Of a DNA stretch of 6,758 nt, positions 1-5,371 are shown in pieces. Position numbers and translations under genes: made by a program. The stretch is from the NCBI GenBank assembly GCA_905205195.1, contig CAJLCS010000092.1:1-6758 (forward strand). The letters are read 5' to 3'. Below the pieces are notes generated by a model. The model ran no database searches. It saw nothing but the letters and a program-made list of their open reading frames with translations, and was not told the origin of the DNA. Source of the DNA: an uncultured Eubacteriales bacterium (GTDB taxonomy: Bacteria > Bacillota > Clostridia > Oscillospirales > Oscillospiraceae). Numbering within the stretch: position 1 is the first letter of the stretch; each line of letters opens with the position of its first letter.

Positions 1-241
1 TGGGGTTGAGGATATCGATCAGTCTCTTGTGGGTTCTGCGCTCGAACTGCTCACGGCTGTCTTTGTTGACATGGGGAGAACGCAGAATGGTGACGATCTC
101 CTTCTTGGTGGGCAGCGGGATGGGGCCGGAGACGGCAGCGCCGTTGCGCTTGGCAGTCTCGACGATCTTGACCGCGCTGGAGTCGATCAGCTGATGATCG
201 TAAGCCTTCAGCCGGATCCGGATCATTTCCTGGTTTGCCAT
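1..241 (-). CDS. rpsJ: Small-subunit ribosomal protein S10 (uS10), 3' end cut by the window
   Basis: Eighty codons are visible from the ATG at 241 to position 2, and the frame is still open at the edge. The family is about 102-105 residues, so some 22-25 are missing. Hallmark segments are IRIRLKAYDHQLID (7-20), KIVETAKRNGA (25-35), SGPIPLPTKKE (38-48), TILRSPHVNKDSREQFE (51-67) and RRTHKRLIDI (68-77). S10 sits in the 30S head and, with NusB, also works in transcription antitermination as NusE. It is normally first in the S10 operon, so rplC, rplD and others are expected beyond position 1, though none is visible. It follows its own promoter and long leader, and is separated from rsgA by 359 nt. 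Confidence 0.97.
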   Translation of the reverse strand, partial: MANQEMIRIRLKAYDHQLIDSSAVKIVETAKRNGAAVSGPIPLPTKKEIVTILRSPHVNKDSREQFERRTHKRLIDILNP

Positions 242-251
242 GGTTTGGTTT

Positions 252-257
252 CCTCCT
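252..257 (-). promoter_or_regulatory. Ribosome binding site of rpsJ
   Basis: AGGAGG lies 10 nt before the ATG at 241 and is a perfect anti-16S match. It supports this start for rpsJ. The GUACGA segment that may pair with upstream leader elements ends 7 nt before it. Confidence 0.88.
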
Positions 258-340
258 TGATAAATCGTACTCAGTTTGCTTGGTGCTGGGTACGGTCGAA
301 CTGGTTGTCCGCGCCGCCGTGCGTATCATTCCGGGGTACG

Positions 341-364
341 AAAAATGGCCGACGCAAGCCGACC
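341..364 (-). terminator. Putative intrinsic attenuator in the rpsJ leader
   Basis: In the transcribed direction, GGUCGGC pairs with GUCGGCC around a UUGC loop, giving seven pairs of which two are G-U. After one A comes a run of five U's (345-341). Three A's before the stem could pair with U's after it across an A-A mismatch. This is the form of a Rho-independent terminator, but it lies about 100 nt before the rpsJ ATG and inside its transcript, so it would act as an attenuator. It could also stop readthrough from rsgA, which lacks its own clear terminator. The two G-U pairs make it moderate in strength. Confidence 0.6.
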
Positions 365-376
365 TTTTCCGCTTCG

Positions 377-391
377 CAGCGATATACGCTG
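377..391 (-). other. Small hairpin upstream of the attenuator
   Basis: The RNA CAGCG-UAUAU-CGCUG forms five Watson-Crick pairs around a five-base loop. It could extend through UUUG/CGAA on either side with a 3-nt bulge. It sits 12 nt before the putative attenuator hairpin. Confidence 0.4.
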
Positions 392-445
392 GCGCAAACA
401 GACAGTTCAGCCGCCCGATGACCGGACATACTCCGCAGAAGTTAC

Positions 446-457
446 CGCCTTTCGGCG
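446..457 (-). other. GNRA-tetraloop hairpin in the rpsJ leader
   Basis: The leader RNA reads CGCC-GAAA-GGCG, four Watson-Crick pairs closed by a GAAA loop of the stable GNRA class. Such loops often dock in tertiary contacts or bind proteins. The stem is short, so its value depends on conservation in relatives. Confidence 0.5.
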
Positions 458-512
458 CAATCTCCTGCATCATCGCATCGCATATGCATAGTTTCCCTGC
501 ACACGCCTGATT

Positions 513-541
513 ATGATACCACTGTTTGAGCCTGTTGTCAA
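513..541 (-). promoter_or_regulatory. Sigma-A promoter of rpsJ (S10 operon)
   Basis: The minus strand reads TTGACA (541-536), a spacer of exactly 17 bp (535-519), then TATCAT (518-513). The -35 box is a perfect consensus, the -10 box has five of six consensus bases, and the TGG just before it supplies an extended -10 TG. Transcription is predicted to start at a G near position 506. A strong promoter of this type suits a ribosomal protein operon. It lies about 60 nt after the rsgA stop and shows that rpsJ has its own start rather than relying only on the upstream cluster. Confidence 0.88.
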
Positions 542-600
542 GAACTTTTTCGGAAGGAATCACAAATTTTTACCCTGATTTTTGTAGAACTCTCCGAATT
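542..600 (-). other. rsgA-rpsJ spacer upstream of the promoter, no clear terminator
   Basis: This stretch between the rsgA stop and the rpsJ -35 box is much more AT-rich than the coding DNA around it. TTCGGAG near the rsgA stop could pair with TTCCGAA about 30 nt later, but the hairpin would have a long loop and is followed by A's, not T's. It is therefore not a convincing intrinsic terminator. The A-tracts at 546-550 and the AT run at 564-572 sit at about -40 to -44 and -58 to -66 from the predicted start site. The first could act as a proximal UP element contacting the RNA polymerase alpha subunit. Confidence 0.45.
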
Positions 601-1488
601 TCACTTCAGTTCCCACTGCCTGACCTGGCTTGCCTTTTCGTAGAGCCGGAGGTAGCTTTCGTAGCGGGTTTTCTCAATCTCCCCCGCCGCCACCGCCGCC
701 GTCACGGCGCAGCCCGGCTCCGTCCGGTGGGAGCAGTCGTGGAACTGGCATTTCCCCAGCCAGGAGCCGAAGTCCGGGAAGGCGTACTGGAGATTTTCCT
801 TCAGGATGACCTCCATTTCGTCGGTGTCAAAGGAGGAAAACCCCGGCGTATCGGCCACATACGTCCCCGCATCCAGCCGGTACAGCTCCACATGACGGGT
901 GGTATGACGACCCCGGCCCAGTTTTTCGGACACCTCACCGGTTTTCAGCCCCAGCGACGGGCAGAGAGCGTTGAGAATGCTGCTCTTGCCCACGCCGGAA
1001 TTGCCCGTGAAGGCCGTGAGCTTCCCTTCCAGCCGCCGGCGCAGCGCTTCGATCCCCTGTCCGGTGACCGCACTGACGGAAATCACCGGAAAGCCGGCCC
1101 GGGTGTAGATCCCGGTCAGTTCCTCCGCCGGATCCAGATCGCATTTGTTGACGCAGATCGTCACCGGCACGTTCCGGTCCCCGGCAATGGCCGCCACCCG
1201 GTCGATGAGGAAGGGACTGGTCACCGGGTTCACCCCCGCCGCAAAGAGAATCAGCTCGTCCACGTTGGCCACCGCCGGACGGATGAAGCTGTTGCGCCGG
1301 GGCAGGATCCGCTCGATCATCGCCGCCCCCCGCTCCCGGCTCACCTCCACCAGATCGCCGGTCAGGGGCGTCAGGCCGCCCCGCCGCAAAATACCGCGGC
1401 CCCGGCAGGAAATGATTCCCGCCGGGGTTTCCACGTCGTATTGGCCGCTGATGGAGCGCAGAATTCTTCCTGTCAGTTTCTCAGCCAT
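601..1488 (-). CDS. rsgA: Ribosome small-subunit assembly GTPase RsgA (YjeQ/CpgA)
   Basis: Complete 295-residue GTPase that tests and matures the decoding region of late 30S particles. An N-terminal OB-fold (about 1-70) is followed by a circularly permuted G domain: G4 NKCD (114-117), G5 SAVTG (139-143), G1 GNSGVGKSS (162-170), the G2 region GRGRHTT (191-197) and G3 DTPGF (213-217). This G4-G5-G1-G2-G3 order defines the family. The C-terminal zinc module has ligands C247, C252, H254 and C260, in the expected C-x4-C-x-H-x5-C spacing. The ATG lies inside the end of prkC in the overlap ATGGCTGA. Only an imperfect AAAGGTGG, 12 nt upstream, could serve as binding site, so translation is probably coupled to prkC. 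B. subtilis CpgA is a known PrkC substrate, which fits the linkage. It is the last gene of the cluster here. Confidence 0.96.
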   Translation of the reverse strand: MAEKLTGRILRSISGQYDVETPAGIISCRGRGILRRGGLTPLTGDLVEVSRERGAAMIERILPRRNSFIRPAVANVDELILFAAGVNPVTSPFLIDRVAAIAGDRNVPVTICVNKCDLDPAEELTGIYTRAGFPVISVSAVTGQGIEALRRRLEGKLTAFTGNSGVGKSSILNALCPSLGLKTGEVSEKLGRGRHTTRHVELYRLDAGTYVADTPGFSSFDTDEMEVILKENLQYAFPDFGSWLGKCQFHDCSHRTEPGCAVTAAVAAGEIEKTRYESYLRLYEKASQVRQWELK

Positions 1489-3547
1489 TTGCCGTAAAGT
1501 CCACCTTTACCGTCTGATAGTATTTTTCGTTGACGTACAGATCGTAATACTGCACGCCGCTGCCCTGCAGCTCCACCTCGATGGTGGTCTGGGTCGGCTC
1601 CACCTCCGTGGGGCTGACCACCTCCGTATCGCCCTGCTTCAGGCTCAGGGTGTAGGTTTCGGTCATGTCCGTGGGCAGCGTCAGCTTGATGCGCTTGGTC
1701 ACCAGCGGCGGCTCCGTGGGCGGTTCCGTGGTGGGAGCGGTGGTTTCCGCCGGGCCCTTGGACACCTCCAGCGTAATGGCGGTGGTCACATCCACTTCTT
1801 CGTTTTTCCGCACGGACTGGCTGACCACTTCGTTTTTCTCCCGGTTGCTTTCCACCGGGACGGTCTCCACGTTGTTGAAGCCGGACGCGGACAGCACCGT
1901 CAGCGCCGTTTCCAGCGGCTGGCCCACCACGTTGGGCATTTTGGCCTTCTTGATCTCCGGTCCCATGCTGACCCACAGCGTCACCGTCTGGCCGTCGGTC
2001 AGCTCGGCGCCCGCTTCCGGATCCGTCCGGATCACATAGCCCGCCTTCACGTCGTCATTGTATTCTTCCCGCACCAGCGCCTTGACCTTCTGGCCGCTGA
2101 GGTACACCTCCGCGTCGGCCCGGGCCACGTTGGTCAGATCCTCCATGATTTCCACGGCCTTCTCCTTGCCGGAGCTGACCACCACATAGATTTTCTTGTC
2201 CTCCACCATTTCGCCGCCCTTGGGCCGCTGATCCATGATCTGGCCGTCCTCGTACTGATCGCTGGGCTCGCTCTTGGACAGGACGATTTCAAAATCCGCG
2301 TATTGGGTATCCGTGCGGACCTGGTCATACACCTGACCGATCAGATTCGGCACCTCCACCGGGTTTTTGCGCTGGTTGAACACGCCGCCGTTAAGCAGCG
2401 TCACCAGGAAAATGACAATGGCAATCACCGCCACCGCCGAGCAGGCCACAATGGCAATGGTGGCAGCCCGGTTGCCGTCGTCCTCCTTCTTCCGGTGCTG
2501 GGACGCGGCGGCGCTGCTCTGGGACGGCTTCCGGCGCTGGGCATCCGGCTGGGATGTCCGCCGGGGCTGGTCCTGAGGCGGCCTGCGGCGGGGCACGTCG
2601 CTGCCGGTGCCTGCCACCCGTTCCGCCGTGGTTCGGGGCGCCCGGGGCTGCTGGGGCTGGGGGGTATGGACCGTCAGAATGTCCTCGGAGGCCAGGCCGT
2701 TGTGGTAATCAAACAGCATGGTCGGCTCCTTGCGGAATTCGTCCATATCGTAGAGCATGGCCGTTGCGGAGGGGTACCGGTCGTTGGGGTCCACCGCCAT
2801 GGCCTTCATGATGATCTGCTCCAGGCCGCCGGGAATGTTGGGATTGAAGGTAGACGGCAGCGGCGCGCCGCCGTTGATATGCTGAATGGCCACCGCCACC
2901 GGGGATTCCCCGTCATAGGGGGGCCGGCCGGCCATCATTTCGTACATGACGACGCCCAGCGAGTAAATGTCGGACCGGTTGTCCACATGGCCGCCCTTGG
3001 CCTGCTCCGGCGAGATGTAGTGGACGGAGCCGAGGGCCTCCTTGGTCAGGGTATTGCTCTTGGACACCACCCGGGCAATGCCGAAGTCGGCCACCTTCAC
3101 GGAGCCGTTTTTCAGCACCATCACGTTGTGGGGCTTGATATCCCGGTGAATGATGCCCCGGCTGTGGGCGTGCTCCAGCGCCTTGGCAATCTGCATGGAA
3201 AAATGGAGCGTTTCCTTCCAGTTGAGGATGCCCTTTTTCTCCATGTACTGCTTGAGGGTAATGCCGTCGATCAGCTCCATGACGATGTAATCCGCATCGT
3301 CGGAGGTGGAGACGTCATACACCTGCACGATATTGGGGTGGCTCAGCATGGCCACGGCCTGCCCTTCGGCGTGGAACCGGCGCCGGAACTCCTCGTCCTG
3401 GGAGTACTCGTCCTTGAGAATCTTCACCGCCACCAGCCGGTTGAGCCGATGACACCGGGCCTTGTACACCACCGCCATGCCGCCGGTGCCGATGACCTCC
3501 AGAATCTCGTAGCGGTTATCCAGCAGCCGTCCGATATATTTATCCAT
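1481..3547 (-). CDS. prkC: PASTA-domain Ser/Thr protein kinase (PrkC/Stk family), membrane-anchored
   Basis: Complete 688-residue, single-pass membrane kinase; family members sense muropeptides or lipid II and phosphorylate cytoplasmic proteins. The kinase domain is about 13-272, with a Gly loop GTGGMAVVYKA (20-30), ATP lysine K42, catalytic loop HRDIKPHN (D136, N141), DFG at 154-156, an activation loop with T166 and T168, and SPE at 179-181. A basic, Pro/Gln-rich linker (about 296-358) leads to one hydrophobic helix (about 361-385). Outside are PASTA1 (about 397-460), a divergent PASTA2 (about 464-530), PASTA3 (about 534-599), a Thr/Pro/Glu linker (600-617) and a final beta-rich segment (619-688) resembling the Ig-like cap of staphylococcal PknB. 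The ATG at 3547 has AAGGAG at 8 nt spacing (3556-3561). The gene end overlaps rsgA by 8 nt. Confidence 0.96.
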   Translation of the reverse strand: MDKYIGRLLDNRYEILEVIGTGGMAVVYKARCHRLNRLVAVKILKDEYSQDEEFRRRFHAEGQAVAMLSHPNIVQVYDVSTSDDADYIVMELIDGITLKQYMEKKGILNWKETLHFSMQIAKALEHAHSRGIIHRDIKPHNVMVLKNGSVKVADFGIARVVSKSNTLTKEALGSVHYISPEQAKGGHVDNRSDIYSLGVVMYEMMAGRPPYDGESPVAVAIQHINGGAPLPSTFNPNIPGGLEQIIMKAMAVDPNDRYPSATAMLYDMDEFRKEPTMLFDYHNGLASEDILTVHTPQPQQPRAPRTTAERVAGTGSDVPRRRPPQDQPRRTSQPDAQRRKPSQSSAAASQHRKKEDDGNRAATIAIVACSAVAVIAIVIFLVTLLNGGVFNQRKNPVEVPNLIGQVYDQVRTDTQYADFEIVLSKSEPSDQYEDGQIMDQRPKGGEMVEDKKIYVVVSSGKEKAVEIMEDLTNVARADAEVYLSGQKVKALVREEYNDDVKAGYVIRTDPEAGAELTDGQTVTLWVSMGPEIKKAKMPNVVGQPLETALTVLSASGFNNVETVPVESNREKNEVVSQSVRKNEEVDVTTAITLEVSKGPAETTAPTTEPPTEPPLVTKRIKLTLPTDMTETYTLSLKQGDTEVVSPTEVEPTQTTIEVELQGSGVQYYDLYVNEKYYQTVKVDFTANG

Positions 3548-3572
3548 AAACCTTACTCCTTTCGCGTCCGGA

Positions 3573-4304
3573 TCAGATGAGAATCAACACACTGGTCACG
3601 TTGTCCGGCGCGCCGCGGTTTTTTGCAATATCCAGAAGTCGCTGGCAGCAATACTGCTTATTGACGCCATGCGCCACCTCAAAAAGGATCTCCTGATCGT
3701 CCATCATATTTGTCAGTCCGTCGCTGCACAGCAGCAGGCTGTCGCCCCGCTCCAGCGTCAGATGGGACAAGTCACTTTCCACCATCGGCTCCGTGCCGAT
3801 GGCCCGGGTGATGAGATTTTTCCCCGGATAGGTTCTGGCCCGCTCCGGCGTCAGCTCACCCCGCTCGATCATCATCTGCACCAGACTGTGATCGGTGGTC
3901 AGCCGCTCGATGCCTCCTGCGCTGACGCAGTAGGCCCGGCTGTCGCCTACGTTCACCACCGTGGCATCCCGCCCGTGGACCAGGGCCGCCACCAGCGTGG
4001 TGCCCATGCCGGAAAACTCCTCAAACTGACGGGACTGGTCGTAAACCGTAAAATTGGCCAGCTTCACGGCGCTTTGCAGCACCCGGTCGGTTTTCTCCGC
4101 GTCCATCCCGCCATTCCAGGACCGCTTGACCTCCTGGGTAAACACGTCCAGCGCCAGGGAGCTTGCCACATTGCCGGATTTCGCGCCGCCCATGCCGTCG
4201 CAGACGGTACACAGGACGCTGTTTTTATCCAGCCGCTCTACGGCAAAGGCATCCTGATTCTGCGTCCGGACACAGCCCGGATCCGTCAGGCCCCAATATT
4301 GCAT
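3573..4304 (-). CDS. prpC: PP2C-family Ser/Thr protein phosphatase (PrpC/Stp)
   Basis: Complete 243-residue cytoplasmic phosphatase, close to the family's roughly 245-255. It removes phosphate from Ser/Thr residues and is the partner of the kinase encoded just downstream. The PP2C metal-site motifs are all present: RTQNQD (R13, D18), CDGMGG (D36, G37), GMGTT (99-103), VGDSRAY (D121), TTDHS (D138, H139), LITRAIG (R167), CSDGLT (D195) and DNVT (D234, N235). D18, D36, D195 and D234 are the expected Mn/Mg ligands. There is no membrane segment or extra domain. The ATG at 4304 has AAAGGAG at 9 nt spacing (4314-4320). The stop is 25 nt before the kinase start, so the pair is cotranscribed, as in B. 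subtilis prpC-prkC. Confidence 0.96.
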   Translation of the reverse strand: MQYWGLTDPGCVRTQNQDAFAVERLDKNSVLCTVCDGMGGAKSGNVASSLALDVFTQEVKRSWNGGMDAEKTDRVLQSAVKLANFTVYDQSRQFEEFSGMGTTLVAALVHGRDATVVNVGDSRAYCVSAGGIERLTTDHSLVQMMIERGELTPERARTYPGKNLITRAIGTEPMVESDLSHLTLERGDSLLLCSDGLTNMMDDQEILFEVAHGVNKQYCCQRLLDIAKNRGAPDNVTSVLILI

Positions 4305-4333
4305 CAGGCAGCACTCCTTTCCGAATGATTGGT

Positions 4334-5371
4334 TTAATTCTGATTTTCTTTGCTGTATTTTCTGCGAAGCTGGCCGCAGGAGGCGTCGATATCGCCGCCC
4401 AGCGTCCGCCGCACCGTGGCCGGGATGCCGCCTTCGGTGAGAATCTGCTGAAACCGGGCCACCGCCTGCCGGGAGCTGGGCTTCAGCGGGCTTTCCTCCA
4501 CATGGTTCAGCGGAATCAGATTAAAGTGGGCGGGCAGCCCCTTCAGCCGCCGCAGCAGCTCCCGGGCGTCCGCCTCCCGGTCGTTGACGCCGTCGATCAT
4601 GGCGTACTCGAAGGAAATCCGGCGGGAGGTGGCCGCGTAATAGTCCCGGCAGGCCGCCAGCAGCTCGTCCATGGGATAGGCCTTATCCACCGGCATGATC
4701 CGGCAGCGGATCCCGTCGTTGGGCGCGTGCAGCGATACGGAAAGGGTCAGCTGCAGCTGCCGCCCGGCCAGCTCCCGGATCTTCGGCACCAGGCCGCAGG
4801 TGGAAAGGCTGATATGGCGCATGGAAATGTTCATGCCGTCGGGGCTGTTGACCAGCTCCAGAAACCGCATCACGTTGTCGAAATTATCCAGCGGCTCGCC
4901 GATACCCATCAGCACAATGTGGGAGACCGGCAGGCCGGAATCCAGCTGGGTAAACAGCACCTGATCCAGCATTTCAAACGGCTCCAGCCGCCGCACCAGA
5001 CCGCCCAGCGTGGACGCGCAGAAGGCGCAGCCCATGCGGCACCCCACCTCCGTGGAGATGCACACGGTATTGCCGTAGTGATAGCGCATCAGCACCGTTT
5101 CCACGCAGTTGCCGTCGGAGAGCATCCAGAGGTACTTGACGGTGCCGTCCCGGGCCGATTCCTGCCGCCGCACCACCCGGGGCGGGCAGATGGGATAGGC
5201 CTCCGCCAGCGTCTGCCGCAGCGATTGGGGCAGGTTGGTCATCTCGCCGTAGTCCCGGACGCCCCGGTGCAGCCAGGTGAATACCTGCTTGGCCCGGAAC
5301 GCAGGCTGACCGAGGGCCTTCAGCCGCTCCGTCAGCTCCGGCAGCGTCATGGATTTCAGGTTTTCCGTCAT
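4334..5371 (-). CDS. rlmN: Dual-specificity RNA methyltransferase RlmN (radical SAM)
   Basis: Complete 345-residue protein. RlmN methylates C2 of A2503 in 23S rRNA and of A37 in some tRNAs, using two SAM molecules and a [4Fe-4S] cluster. Residues 1 to about 60 form the N-terminal helical domain with the FRAKQVFTWLH segment. The cluster motif CxxxCxxC is C111, C115 and C118. C104 aligns with E. coli C118 and C332 (in DIDASCGQLR) with E. coli C355, so both mechanistic cysteines are present; E91 aligns with the catalytic E105. GIGEP (156-160) is the SAM-binding GEP motif. C332 and the overall length favour RlmN; I saw nothing that points to the resistance homologue Cfr, which methylates C8. The ATG at 5371 has GGAG 6 nt upstream and overlaps the rsmB TGA by 4 nt. 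Its stop lies 29 nt before the phosphatase gene. Confidence 0.96.
   Translation of the reverse strand: MTENLKSMTLPELTERLKALGQPAFRAKQVFTWLHRGVRDYGEMTNLPQSLRQTLAEAYPICPPRVVRRQESARDGTVKYLWMLSDGNCVETVLMRYHYGNTVCISTEVGCRMGCAFCASTLGGLVRRLEPFEMLDQVLFTQLDSGLPVSHIVLMGIGEPLDNFDNVMRFLELVNSPDGMNISMRHISLSTCGLVPKIRELAGRQLQLTLSVSLHAPNDGIRCRIMPVDKAYPMDELLAACRDYYAATSRRISFEYAMIDGVNDREADARELLRRLKGLPAHFNLIPLNHVEESPLKPSSRQAVARFQQILTEGGIPATVRRTLGGDIDASCGQLRRKYSKENQN

Larger units (their letters stand above)
242..506 (-). ncRNA. Long structured 5' leader of the rpsJ mRNA
   Basis: From the predicted start site to the rpsJ ATG there are about 265 nt with no convincing gene. In transcript order I see a hairpin capped by a GAAA tetraloop (457-446), a small CAGCG/CGCTG hairpin (391-377), a hairpin followed by five U's (364-341), and a CGUACCC element at 340-334 repeated at 294-288. 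Either copy could pair with GUACGA (270-265), just before the ribosome binding site. Such length and structure suggest control of the operon by attenuation or by a ribosomal protein binding its own mRNA. I cannot match it to a named leader family from sequence alone. Pairings were found by eye, without energy calculation. Confidence 0.6.

Noticed and set aside
347..370. The attenuator hairpin read as a plus-strand terminator (stem followed by TTTT)
   Set aside because: The inverted repeat works on both strands, but no plus-strand gene precedes it, and the T-run there is only four bases.
51..563. A 170-codon minus-strand open frame covering the leader and overlapping rpsJ in another frame
   Set aside because: Its ATG lies upstream of the -35 box of the rpsJ promoter, so that transcript would lack it. 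It has no good ribosome binding site and its second half is the out-of-frame reading of rpsJ. The cysteine-rich first part looks tempting but is not supported.
542..600. TTCGGAG/TTCCGAA inverted repeat after rsgA as a terminator
   Set aside because: The loop is about 30 nt and the repeat is followed by A's rather than T's, so it does not fit an intrinsic terminator.
526..1497. A 323-codon open frame on the plus strand opposite rsgA
   Set aside because: It mirrors rsgA, has no family signature, and runs through the rpsJ promoter spacer.
1145..3580. An 811-codon open frame on the plus strand opposite prkC and part of rsgA
   Set aside because: It is a shadow of GC-rich codons on the minus strand. 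It is rich in His, Gly, Arg and Leu, shows no recognisable domain, and lies opposite a kinase with every catalytic motif intact.
4334..5371. Cfr-type antibiotic resistance methyltransferase instead of RlmN
   Set aside because: Context next to rsmB and fmt, length, and the housekeeping RlmN pattern including C104 and C332 point to RlmN. Cfr is normally mobile-borne and nothing mobile is visible.
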